A stretch of 64,000 nucleotides of DNA from NCBI RefSeq assembly GCF_031846525.1, contig NZ_JAVRHM010000018.1, forward strand, positions 1-64,000, read 5' to 3'. Positions within the stretch are counted from its first letter, which is position 1. Each line of letters opens with the position of its first letter. The DNA is from Autumnicola patrickiae (GTDB lineage Bacteria; Bacteroidota; Bacteroidia; Flavobacteriales; Flavobacteriaceae). Below, piece after piece: positions 54,201 to 63,700 of this stretch. The position numbers were made by a program, and so were the translations under genes. The notes below the pieces were generated by a model, which worked only from the letters and a program-made list of their open reading frames with translations, searched no databases and was not told the origin of the DNA.

Positions 54201-57200
54201 CCAGCTAAAAACAGTTCCGCCGGTTTCACTTGTGGGGGTGTACTGAAATTCAATACCACTACAAACCGAAGGTGGAGAAAGACTACTGGTAAGAAGCGGA
54301 GTTGGGGTTACTGTGGTAGTGATTTCTGTAGTGCTTACACAACCTTCCGGACTCACCAAGGTGACTTCGTAAACCACCTCAATAGGATTTGTGGTTGTGT
54401 TTACGAGTACCTCACCTATATTTCCATTCGAATTATTTGCAGGGGTGGAAATTCCATTTATTTCGTCCCTGCTCCAGTAAAATTCCGTTCCGGGAACATC
54501 ACTTGTGAATTCATAAATAAAGGCAGTTTCTGAACAGAAACCAGGAACCTGTGTGGGGCTGGTTAGAGTTGGTGTAGGATTTTCAGTAACTGTTACCGGC
54601 TCGATTACAGAACATCCGCTGCCTGTAGTAGCTTTTATGTAGTAAGTTCCCGGCCCCGCTGTTTCAGGATTGCTTAAAGAGGTGGTTGCAGTTTCATTTG
54701 TCCAATAGGAGAAATTTAATCCTGAGGTAGAACCTGCAGTAACTTCCGGAGCTGTTAAATCCACTTCAGCAGGGGAACATACGGCCTCCGGATTTGTGAT
54801 TTCCAGTATTGGCTTTGGGTTTACTGTTACTGTTACGGTAATTGGCGTTCCGGAGCAATCGTTGGCGGTAGGAACTACTCTGTATTTTACTGTTGCCGGA
54901 CTTGTGGTATTGTTTATTAACGTCTGTGAGATGCTGTCGCCACTCCCGTCTTCAGCTCCTGTAACGCTTCCTGCCGGGGAAATTTCGGAGACTGTCCAGT
55001 TATAATCCGTTCCTGAAACATTTCCGGATAAAGAAATGTTAGTTGTTCCTTCAGAACAAATTGCCTGGGTAGAAGGGGAGATGCTCACATTCGGGGTAGG
55101 GTTAACGGTAATCGAATAACTTACAGAATCTCCGGTACAGCCGTTGGCTTTTGGCGTGATCGTAATTTCTGCAGTTACAGGGCTGTTTGTATTATTTACA
55201 GGGGTAAAAGAAGGAATTTCTAAAGCTGCACTTCTGTTTGATAGTCCGATTTGCGCGCCGCCGGTGATTGCATAGGTAACACCTTCAGGAGAGCCGGTGA
55301 GGGAAATGGCATCGGCGGTAGTTCCGGTGCAATAGATCTGTGGTTCGGGAGCAATCACGGTGGGATTGGGTTTTACTTCAATTGTAAATGTTTCTACAAT
55401 TCCGTCGCAACCGTTTGCTCTGGGCGTGACGCTAATGGTCGAAAAAATACTTTCGTCAGTAGTGTTTGTCGCTGTAAAAGCAGGAATGTTTCCGTTGCCC
55501 GATGTCCCAAGACCAATATTTGTATTGTCATTACTCCAGCTAATCGTGGTGCCGGTCACCGCGATTACGGAGAAAGTAACTCCGCTAATTTGCTCGCCGT
55601 CGCAAACCACAATATCTGCAGGGGTTGCAATAGTAGGCGTGGGATTAACAGTGATTGTGAAGCTGGTACTTTCGCCTTCGCAATTATTTGCCACCGGAGT
55701 AACATTAATAGTCGCAGTAGCAATTTCGCTGGTATTATTTATCCCTTCAAAAGCGGGAATCTGATTGCTTCCGCTGGCTGAAGTGCCAATACTGCTGTTG
55801 TTGCTCGTCCATTGGTAAGTGGTTCCGTCCACCGTACTCCCGTTAAAACCTATAGCTGAAATGGTTTCACCATTACAAACCACAATATCGTCTACCGGAT
55901 TTACAGTAGGTTCGGGAATGAGGATTTTTTGAACTGCGGTGACTTTATTTTCCGAAGCATCTGTGAACGTCCAGGTTATATTATATTCGCCGTAGGTATC
56001 AAACTGCAAAGGATCTGTTGTAGTTCCGGTAATTTCAGCGTCGCAATTATCGGTGGTGGTAGGAAAATCCACAATTTCTTCTGAACAGCTCCAGGTAAGG
56101 TCCGGCAATTCTGGTATTTCTGGATCAATATTGTCTTCAACAGTAACCGTTGCAGTTTTTTTAGCTGAATTCCCATTAACATCTGTTACGGTTAGTTCTA
56201 CGGAATTACTTCCAACATCATTACAGTCGAAATCTGTAATACTTAAAGAGCGGCTCTGAATTTGGCAATTATCGGTAGAATTATTGTCAATATCTTCGGC
56301 TGAAATTGTTGCGTTGCCGTTTTGATCGAGTTCAACAGTGATATTCTGAGTCAGAATAGTGGGAGCGATATTGTCTTCAACCGTAACCGTAGCAGATTTT
56401 TTCGCTGAATTTCCATTAACATCTGTCACGGTTAGTTCTACGGAATTGCTGCCAACATCACTACAGTCGAAATTTGTAATATTTAAAGAGCGGCTCTGAA
56501 TTTGGCAATTATCGGCAGAATTATTGTCAATATCTTCGGCTGAAATTGCTGCGTTGCCGTTTTGATCGAGTTCTACAGTGATATTCTGAGTCAGAATAGT
56601 GGGAGCGATATTGTCTTCAACCGTAACCGTAGCAGTTTTTTTAGCTGAATTTCCGTTAACATCTGTCACGGTTAGTTCTACGGAATTACTTCCAACATCA
56701 TTACAGTCGAAATTTGTAATATTTAAAGAGCGGCTCTGAATTTGGCAATTATCGGTAGAATTATTGTCGATATCTTCAGCTGAAATTGTTGCGTTGCCGT
56801 TTTGATCAAGTTCAACAATAATATTTTGAGTTAGAACAGTGGGAGCGATGTTGTCTTCAACAGTAACCGTTGCAGTTTTTTTCGCTGAATTCCCATTAAC
56901 GTCTGTCACGGTTAGTTCTACGGAATTGCTGCCAACATCACTACAGTCAAAACTTGTAATAGGTAAAGACCGACTCTGAATTTGGCAATTATCGGTAGAA
57001 TTATTGTCGATATCTTCAGCTGAAATTGTTGCGTTACCGTTTTGATCGAGTTCCACAGTAATATTCTGAGTCAGAACAGTGGGTGCGATGTTGTCTTCAA
57101 CTTCTAAGGTAAAATTTTTGGTAGAAGAAGCATTTTCAGCATCGGTTACCGTTACAGAATAGCTTCCGGGGGAAAGATCATCGATATTTTGTGTTATGCG

Positions 57201-57491
57201 GGAAAAACTTCCCGGCCCGGTCCAGGAATAAGAGTATGGTTCAACGCCATTTGCAATGCTAATGCTTATGCTTCCATCGGAAGCATCGCTGCAGGATGGA
57301 TTTTGCAAATTTGAAGTGGTAATTACGGGATCGGCAATCTTGTTTTCAGGCAAGAATGTTCCTGTCTGATTTAAATTATAATCAGAAACTTTACGCGGAG
57401 TGGAATTGGATGCCGGTAAAAGGAAAACTGCAAAAACAGCAAGAAAAATAAATATTCCTACAGCTTTTACCACAGGAGTAATTTTGCCCAT
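48282..57491 (-). CDS. Giant secreted HYR/PKD-like/LamG surface protein 2, T9SS cargo
   Basis: This 3069-residue protein has a signal peptide (GIFIFLAVFAVFLLPAS), one SprB-like unit, four nearly identical 80-residue modules (VEDNIAPTVLTQNITVELDQ opens each), a HYR module, then about ten Ig/PKD-like repeats of the type NPTPTIATPADIVVCDGEQI. A MAM-like beta-sandwich (genomic ~53900-53350), a carbohydrate-binding-like NGDFEQG domain (~52910-52390), two SprB units, a LamG domain (~51060-50570), the shared ~500-residue block, a PEEDENPGEELPEE linker and a type A sorting domain (VRIFTLNGRQIETF, NKKIIVKN) follow. It is probably an adhesin displayed by type IX secretion. The start at 57491 (MGKIT, as in gene 1) is preferred over 57530 because of the promoter at 57518. 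Confidence 0.88.
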   Translation of the reverse strand: MGKITPVVKAVGIFIFLAVFAVFLLPASNSTPRKVSDYNLNQTGTFLPENKIADPVITTSNLQNPSCSDASDGSISISIANGVEPYSYSWTGPGSFSRITQNIDDLSPGSYSVTVTDAENASSTKNFTLEVEDNIAPTVLTQNITVELDQNGNATISAEDIDNNSTDNCQIQSRSLPITSFDCSDVGSNSVELTVTDVNGNSAKKTATVTVEDNIAPTVLTQNIIVELDQNGNATISAEDIDNNSTDNCQIQSRSLNITNFDCNDVGSNSVELTVTDVNGNSAKKTATVTVEDNIAPTILTQNITVELDQNGNAAISAEDIDNNSADNCQIQSRSLNITNFDCSDVGSNSVELTVTDVNGNSAKKSATVTVEDNIAPTILTQNITVELDQNGNATISAEDIDNNSTDNCQIQSRSLSITDFDCNDVGSNSVELTVTDVNGNSAKKTATVTVEDNIDPEIPELPDLTWSCSEEIVDFPTTTDNCDAEITGTTTDPLQFDTYGEYNITWTFTDASENKVTAVQKILIPEPTVNPVDDIVVCNGETISAIGFNGSTVDGTTYQWTSNNSSIGTSASGSNQIPAFEGINNTSEIATATINVTPVANNCEGESTSFTITVNPTPTIATPADIVVCDGEQISGVTFSVIAVTGTTISWSNDNTNIGLGTSGNGNIPAFTATNTTDESIFSTISVTPRANGCDGIVETFTIEVKPNPTVIAPEPQIYCTGTTADAISLTGSPEGVTYAITGGAQIGLSNRSAALEIPSFTPVNNTNSPVTAEITITPKANGCTGDSVSYSITVNPTPNVSISPSTQAICSEGTTNISLSGNVSGTDYNWTVSEISPAGSVTGAEDGSGDSISQTLINNTTSPATVKYRVVPTANDCSGTPITVTVTVNPKPILEITNPEAVCSPAEVDLTAPEVTAGSTSGLNFSYWTNETATTSLSNPETAGPGTYYIKATTGSGCSVIEPVTVTENPTPTLTSPTQVPGFCSETAFIYEFTSDVPGTEFYWSRDEINGISTPANNSNGNIGEVLVNTTTNPIEVVYEVTLVSPEGCVSTTEITTTVTPTPLLTSSLSPPSVCSGIEFQYTPTSETGGTVFSWSREEVSGISNSAATGTGAINEVLENTTNQTLGVTYKYTLSSNNCENPKVFNVTVPVTPSPDTEVFVSKDGGNQFPDQIEICPGENVDLFSSTSFPTTSSLPLELLNGNFNNGRQGWTTQPGSESRRWNLAPNGTTAYRYECQPWEVWWYNCNDQNINFHSNDNSQFFLVNSNANSGDFNDVQLISPGFSTEGYSSLELTFWHHYRDGSNSRYSYRDVGYLEYSINNGRWRELDNYTSNEGTAGNFAQRTYSVNQLTGYSNVRIRFRYDNADSDWYWAIDNVSITGDGSVAPTVAWTADTSDWTSTDQNPENLTPSETTVYTATYTDPGTGCPGSASVKVIVRDQLQPRIEANYCAFDGIEGKENTILLSVEGVDNVVDYDWSGQGIQFNDNDADNDPSTVEINLATTYTVMVTDSFGCSASASITPSENLIENGDFEQGRTNDYNTIYSYVNDQPNTRGEMYPEGTYAIGPDAHNYHNDFYGLGHGGSGNFMIVNGDRSIGNVVWQSNEIQITPDTEYYFSAWTTNVNPASPARLRLQVLIPGSSNPAEESTLGDLTNVPVGTWINFYNPELWNSGSNTDVILRIINENPTAGGNDFGIDDISFSAFKSIDFEFSPENNGPLCEGDELQLFANLEGGREPITYNWTGPNNFSSEEENPVIPDVTPENAGIYELTVTDFYGCAPRTLSTEVLISPQTIVNAGEDKIVCAESPEIQLNGLIEGSVSTGTWTGGNGSFHPDATALDAIYTPSTEEIANGNLSLILTSDDPEICAPTQDTIAITINPTPVIEEIIVTNPLCFEGSDASVKVSISNGTAPYTIEWSDGQTGEIASRLTALQEEDNFFVTVTDANGCSVTSENIIIAEPGPLEIVSFSATDVTCYGGNDATASIEIQGGILEGTTPNYSYQLLNSEGDVVSSEETSENTLTVTELFAGSYTFLVNSNASCAALTQNITIIQPPEIIVDAGEVNMPEQCGITNIALNAAPVDAELGSGMWSIVSGEGGSFEDASLPNTVFSGESNTSYELQWTVTPATGCEDLEQTIIVQFPETCSQLDFDGVDDYVDFRNSNNFNQSAFTLEAWVKPSSLNRTRTIISKRDPENLNIGYDLILKNGSPSFGVGNKSAVSAFRLNTNRWFHIAGVYTPGSELKLYVDGVQIQTNNNAIPSESGDLQTSFLIGAAPASSTGTATTDHFHGWIEEVRVWNKVISEEQIRFMMNQRLEKVGNDGLQGSVLKDKVAIPGNLNWSDLSGYYQLLADPDLFINGRTEDLSNNSIHGDLKNIQSLQQNTAPLPYISNKNGEWFNNTTWLHSDVWEPPNSTGIDPTSKIDWNIVQLKHNLENPSTTNNANSITVLALLSDSGTLDMQGDHGAGNNGNGIGTGNALTVTHYLKLDGNIHLNGESQLIQTEGSMLDASSSGYIQKDQQGTKNSYNYNYWSSPVSTTGASNNSGFTIASVLRDGSDAGNPKEITFGSSHTFAEGNYSGNLRISSYWLNIFHGTADVYGAWNSINADTPLEAATGYTMKGPSGSASISELQNYVFQGKPNNGTIRTTISDYENRLVGNPYPSAISARELILDNLRDVNGGRNNRNVFNGTLYFWDHFGEENTHVLAEYVGGYAAYNLTGGVPGVSNDRRINNSGNRGGSKRPKTAIPAGQGFFLNTILDQTVAQDITVHGGDVLFKNSQRLYGRKHPSNGNSQFLRPLYPQKELKSSDPEDDRPKIRLNFQSPKGYYRQILVAADPLATNGFDLGYDAPMMDYNAEDMFWMIHGGEFVIQAVADFGLEQILPLGLVTAEEGEFKIEIAELENIPEEMEIYLLNTEDSTYHDIRESEYKASIEAGYYPEKYQLVFQKKEQVEEEIPEEDENPGEELPEEGNDNPSDEDPEEHPKDDNNKDLPGISVEYILDSKQLVIYNPRAEEIQEVRIFTLNGRQIETFTEASREREIYLSIIRPVSTAVYIVKIHTSDKVYNKKIIVKN
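56131..57090 (-). repeat. Four tandem 240-bp repeats within giant gene 2
   Basis: The word TTGTCTTCAA starts each unit at 56131, 56371, 56611 and 56851 (and again at 57091), an exact 240-base period. Units differ at only a few positions each. Every unit encodes one 80-residue module with a cysteine pair (TDNCQ and FDC(S/N)D). The near identity implies recent amplification or ongoing homogenisation. Confidence 0.9.
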
Positions 57492-57517
57492 ACACAATTT
57501 GCTAAACACTTGAGCGG

Positions 57518-57525
57518 CAAATTTA
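57518..57525 (-). promoter_or_regulatory. -7 element of giant gene 2
   Basis: TAAATTTG on the minus strand is followed by 26 bases and the ATG at 57491. The element continues TTTGCCG(A/C)TC in both giant genes 1 and 2, so promoter and leader are conserved. Confidence 0.5.
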
Positions 57526-57660
57526 TACAAAATACGACAAAAGGTGTAAATCTAAGGTTAAAAATACTTTTTATATCCGATATTATAGGTTTTATGAAAT
57601 AAATGTAAGTTTTAACCTACATATAGCTAAAATCGAAATTCTTTGCACTACATAAATATT

Positions 57661-57716
57661 AAAGGCCGATAATTGCCATTTTAGAGGTGCTTCCAAAATC
57701 GTAATTAACGGCCTTT
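57661..57716. repeat. Palindromic repeat after giant gene 3
   Basis: A 27-base left arm (57661-57687, containing GATAATTGCCATTTTAGAGG) pairs imperfectly with 57690-57716; the outer AAAGGCCG/CGGCCTTT is perfect. It is the longest copy of the dispersed palindrome and probably terminates giant gene 3, 17 bases past its stop. Confidence 0.7.
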
Positions 57717-57733
57717 ATAAGTTTCGTAATCTG

Positions 57734-60700
57734 CTATTTTTCTACAATAATCTTTTTGTTATAGACTTTTTCGCCGGAATGGATCTTTACTATATAAACC
57801 GAGGTACTCACCGGTCGCATCAGGGTAAGATATATTTCCTCTTCTGTTGTGGCTTCGGTAAAAGTTTCTAGTTGTTGTCCGTTAAGGGTGAAGATTCGCA
57901 CTTCATCAATTTTTTTAGCTCCCGGATTATAGATTACCAGTTGCTTTCTGTCTATTAGATAGTCCACGGAAATGGCTGCTGAATTTCCCTCATTTTCGTC
58001 TTCCGGATTTTCTTCCGGGTTGTCCGTATCAGGATTTTCATCTTCGCCAGGAACCTCCTCTTCAGGATTCTCATCCTCCTCCGGAAGTTCTTCAGGATTT
58101 TCTTCTTCAGCAGTTTCCGGTTTCTGAAATACTACTTCAAAACGATCATAATAATCCCCCGGTTCAATTTCCAAAATGAATTCAGAATTCCGGAGATCGT
58201 GATAATTTTCAGTAGATTTATCCCTGATATAAATTTCTACGGTTTCAGAAATATTTTCCAGTTCTTCAATAAAAATTTTGAACTCTTCCTGCTTTTCAAT
58301 CCGTAATCCTATCGGCAGCACCTGTTCGGGGTTAATATGGCCAACACCCTGGATTACATATTCCCAGTCGTCGATAAGCCAAAACATATCTTCGGGGTTG
58401 TAATCGTTGAGGAGTGCATCATACCCAATGTCGAAACCATTGGTTCCATGCTGGTCTACTCCAAGAAGAATTTGCCGGTGATATCCTAAAGGGGATTGAA
58501 AATTCAATCTGATTCTGGATATTTCTTCTTCAGCTTTTGCAGATTTTTCCCGGATTTCCGGTTTAAGGAACTGCGAGTTTGATCCTTCTTTCCTGGATCT
58601 CCTTTGGCTGTTTGTAAACTTTATTTGACCGCCAGTTCCGTCCAAAGTCCCTCCTGAATTTGTATTCATTTGTGTATTAATGAAAAAGCCCTGTCCCACC
58701 GGAATAACGTTCCCGGGCCGCTTTAAACTTCCGGCGCCTGAGGCATTTATACGCTCATCTGTAGCAATTGCTGCGACTGAACCTACTAAATTAAGCACGG
58801 CATAACCTCCAACATATTCAGATAAAACATGGGTTCTTCCGGAGAAATGATCCCAGAAATATAAGGCTCCGTTAAACGTGTTTTTAGGACTCCTTCCTCC
58901 CTGAATATTCAGGTTGTCCAAAAAGAATTGATTCACGCTCAAACCTGAAGGATATGGGTTTCCTACAAGGTAATTTTGATTTGCACCAATTTCCAGCGTG
59001 ATATCCCCGTTGTTCGGCTTTCCTTTAAAAACATAATTCTGCTCATCTGTGACTGCAACTTCTTCTTTACCGGAAGTGCCTTTCATAGTATAACCTTCTC
59101 CAACTTTTAATTGCGCATTACTGCCAATTTGCTCCCAGGCACTATAAGCATCTGCTGTACGGGCGCGAAATGTATTGATCCAGTAATTACTGACTTTTCT
59201 TGGTGTGCTAAAATCCCCATCGGCATACGTGTGGGAATTTCCGAAAGACATTGTTTTTCCGAAGTTATTGGTGGCAGAGCCATCCATCATTACTTCAGCA
59301 ACGGTATAGACCCTGTCGTTTGATGCTCCCTGAGGAACTACCGGAGAACTCCAGTAATTGTAATTATAACTGCTGGCGGTTCCCTGTTGCTCACGTTCCA
59401 GATAACCGCTAATAGTATCTGCAAGAATGCTACCTTCTGTCTGGAGAAGTTGTGATTCTCCGTTGAGGTCTATTACGCCGTCAAGGTCCAGATAATGAGT
59501 AACGGTAAGGCTGTTACCTTTAGAATTGTTGCTTCCCAGCATATCTACAACTCCGATTTCTGAAATGAGGAGACCAAGAACGGCAATCTCTGAATTATTG
59601 GAGTTTATGTTGTGATCTGCTTTAACGATGTTCCATGAGATTTCGTCTTCGTTTATGCCTTTTGCATTTGGTACATCCCATACCTCCGGCTCCTTCCAGG
59701 TAGTTTTGGTTCTCCAACTGCCGTTAGCAGCAGATTCATAAGGGAGAGGTGCCGAATTTTGCTGATTGGTTAGGATATTTTTTAAGTAGCCATCAATTCC
59801 GTTTGAAGTAAGATTGGTTGTTACTCCGTTTTGCACTTCAGCTGAGATCATCCTGTAATAGCCCAAAAGTTTGTCCCACGTGATATCCGGAACATCCAGG
59901 GGAATAATTTCACCTTTAACCAGGGATCCGTTGCTTTTGATTCTCTGGTTCATCATAAATCTCAGCTGCTCTATATTTAAAGCGGTATCCCAAATTCTTA
60001 CTTCTTCAATCCAACCTTTAAAATAACTCTTCGGAAGAACAGGTGAAGATGGATCGTACATAGCTCCTATTAGCATAGGTGCAGTAATTATATCAGGACT
60101 GGCGGTGGTGGTTTGAGTTTTTATTTTAATTCCGTCTACATAAAGTTGAATTTCAGATCCGGTGTGAATGGCAGCAAGATGGTACCATCTCTCTGCGGCT
60201 ACTTTTTCTGCAGCCATTACAGAAATGTTGTTGAACCTCACGGCAGGATAGCCATTACTGATTACAAGATCATACCCGCCGGAGGAAAGATCATTAATAT
60301 TTCGTTTTGCAATAATTGTTCTTATACCATCAACAGCATGAGGTTTCACCCAGGCTTCCAGCGTAAAAGTGCCGGAAGAATTGATCAAATTATAATTATT
60401 TCCGAAGTCCACGTAATCATCCTGTCCGTCAAAATCCAGTTTGCTGCAGGACTGCGGAAGCGCAATAATAATGTTATCCTGAAGCTGCGGACAGGCGGTT
60501 ACTGGTGTCACTGTCCACTGAAGTTCGTAGTTAGAATTCGGCCGGCCTGTAAAATAACTATCTGGCAGGGAAGGATCCTGAATAGAACCGCCTTCACCTG
60601 AAATGATACTCCACATCCCTGTGCCCAAAGCCGGATCTACCGGAGTAGCGTCAAGCTTTATTGAGGTGATTCCACATTCTTCCGGCACAATAGGTTCACC

Positions 60701-63700
60701 CGCTTCCACTATTATTTCCGGAGGTTGAGTAATCGTTAAATTTTGAGTTAAAGCAGAGCAACTGGATTGGGAGTTGACCCTGAAAGTATAATTCCCGGCG
60801 GATAAATTGGGAATTGTCATAGCGGGCGTCTCAATATTATCCTGGGAAAATACTACGTCTCCAAGATTATTAAGTAGTTGGTATTTATAGTTTGCAATAG
60901 CACCGGTGAGGAAACCACCTGTTACTTCTATGGTGGCGGTAGCGTCTTCACCGCCGTAGCATTGCGGTTCTGTAAAAGAAGTCGATGTAATTTCCAGAAG
61001 ACTGGGTTCTTCAATTAAAATATTTTCTGAAGTTAGGCTGCACCCGTTTACATCTGTAACAGTTACAGTTAATGCATCGGCTTCATCCAGAGTTGTTAAA
61101 CCTGTGGCAACTTCGCCTGTTTGTCCGTTGCTCCATTCAAATGTGTAAGGAGGCGTTCCGCTGCTAACAAAAACTTTAGCAGAGCCATCGTTGCCCGCGT
61201 AACATAAAGGAGAGTTAATTTCTATACTATATATAACTGGAGTTGGATTAATGGTAATTGTAATACTGTCCTGAACCGGCTCGCATGGCGCAGTTGGAGT
61301 GTTCGAAGTCAGAATTAAATTTACAGACCCTGCTGTGATTTCTGCTTGAGAAGGTGTATAAATTGTATTAAGGGAAGTAGGTGAGGCAAAGCGGGAATTG
61401 TCCCCGGCTTCTGTTTGCCAGAATCCGGTGGTTGTAGATCCGGAAACCGTTCCAATCAGGCTTATTTCTGAAGCCTCTGCACAAATTACCTGATCTTCAC
61501 CAGCGTTCACTAAAGTTTCAGGAATAATATCTACGGTTGTAATTTTTTCGGTGTCGGAGCAGCCGTAAAAATCATTTATGGTAAGCCTGTAGTCTCCTTC
61601 ATTATCCATAGAAGTCACTTCTATAACAGGATTGGCTTCATTTGAAGTGAAACCGTTTGGGCCGGTCCAGGTATAAGTAATTGGGTCGCGGCCACCTTCT
61701 AAGTTTGCGAACAATTGTAGATTGCCTCCTTCACATACAGGACCAGTGTTTGTGGGATTAAATTCCAGTTCTACCGCATTGAGTTCAGCAAACGAAATGT
61801 CATCTAGTCCAAAATCATTCCCCTGATTGTATGTGTTGTCATTAATGATCTGTAAACGGGCTTCAGTGTAAGAACCGGAACTCCAAAAGGTAGGGCTATA
61901 GAACTGAACCCATTCTCCCGGAGGTACTCCTCTGTTCTCCTGAGCATTCCATAAATCGGCTAATGTAGATTCCGCAACCTGAACTTCAATACCGTTTGCA
62001 TCTCTGGCAAATACCAGGATTCTTAGCCGGGCAAAATTCCGTTCTTCAGTGACATAATCTGTATCAATATTCATGGTCCAGGCACTAAAATAATAATCCC
62101 TGTTCATATTGACTTCAAAGAATTGGGTTTCCCAAACCACTTTTCCCTGATTTACATCTCCGTTTACTATCATAAAATCACCTGTACCTGTGGTGTGATC
62201 CCCTTCCGTTGTAAAAGCCCAGTGGTATTTATTTGCATTATCGTCAATTGCGTATATCCCTTCTACGTAAAACTCTTCCTGAAAGTTAGCAATGTCTGTT
62301 CGATATCCATAAACTGTATTAAATCCTGTATTGCCCTGTTCAAAATCGCCATTCGGTACTAAATTCCCGGAAAGGCTTAAAGAAGTGGTGTTAGTACAAC
62401 CATTAGACCATACTCTTAAAGTATATTCCTGTGCGGAATTGACCTGGATACTTCTGGTGTTGCCATAATATTCTCCTAGCGTTGTCCATTCATACCTGTC
62501 ATAGGCGCTGTCTGCAGAGAGAGTAATAGTATTAGCCTGGGTAGATCCACAAAAGTCTGCGATTATTCTCGGCTGGGGCACATCTTTCATCTTAACAGTT
62601 ACAGAGCTGGTACCATCACATTCAATACCCTCATAAGAATAGGTGGCGGTAAAAGTCGTTTCTTCATTTACTGGTCCAACAGATTTAGGATTTGCTTCAT
62701 TGGAAGACCACTCCGGATCTGTTGAGGAAGTCCAGGTGACTTTTGGACCGGAACTACCTTCACCTTCTATTTTTACGTTACTTATTATCCAGAAATTTTC
62801 GCCGGAATAGTTATTACTAAATGCAAAACGAAGTCTTACATTGGGCTGATTACCTTCAATCGTTATTTGTTGCCCGTTAGGTGTCCTCCCTTCGACGAAT
62901 TCACTTTTAGATCCTAAAATCCCTTGATACGACACTCTTGTAGTCCATGTGTTTCCTCCATCAAAAGAAACCTGAAGTTCTGCTTTCTCTCCATCGGGAT
63001 TATCTCCGTTTCTGTAAGCGTGCTGAAAAGACAATGTGGCATCTGAATAGCCCACCGTACTAAAACTGGGGCTTATTAAGGAGGTATTTTGGTAAGGCTT
63101 ATATGAGCTTGGTGTCGCAATTCCGAAGAATGGGTTATTGCCAGAGGGATAATTGAAATAGTGCAATCCGTAATATCTGTTATTTGGGTCTGGTCCATCT
63201 CCATTAGGATAATCAGCCCTGTATCCAGGATCACCATTGCTAAGCACTCCCCATTGGGTTCCCACACTGTTTACAGAACTTGTAGGGGTGCTCCATTGAT
63301 CGCGATCACTTGTATTTGAAAAATCCCAGGCTTTAATAATACCAGTTTGTGGTGCTTGCTGGGTTTCACCATCTAGAAGACCTTCAGGAACATTGGAAGT
63401 AGAGTATAAATCCACAAAACTCCCTCCGGGACATATTTCGATTTGTTCAGTTTTATCTGTAGTCCCCTCCAGAGCTAGTGTTGTTTCTACTATTGGTGCA
63501 GGTTGTACCAGCACTGGTATATCATAAGGTGTAGGGTTTGAACAAGTTGAAGCATCTACGTAAATTTTATAGAAAACAGTAATAGCTTCTGATGTAGTAT
63601 TAATTAATCTTTCATTGATCGCTCCAGTGCTACTTTTAGCAGGATTATCTAAACCCTGAACAAATGGACGTTCCCAACGGAAACTTGCACCCGGTGCGGT

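Noticed and set aside
55251..55781. Long plus-strand ORFs antisense to giant gene 2 (and similar ones in genes 1 and 3)
   Set aside because: They mirror the low-complexity repeat coding of the real gene; sequences are Cys/Val/Ile-rich shadows without motifs.
56131..57090. Regular repeats considered as a CRISPR array
   Set aside because: The 240-bp period has no unique spacers, and the repeats encode a continuous protein frame.
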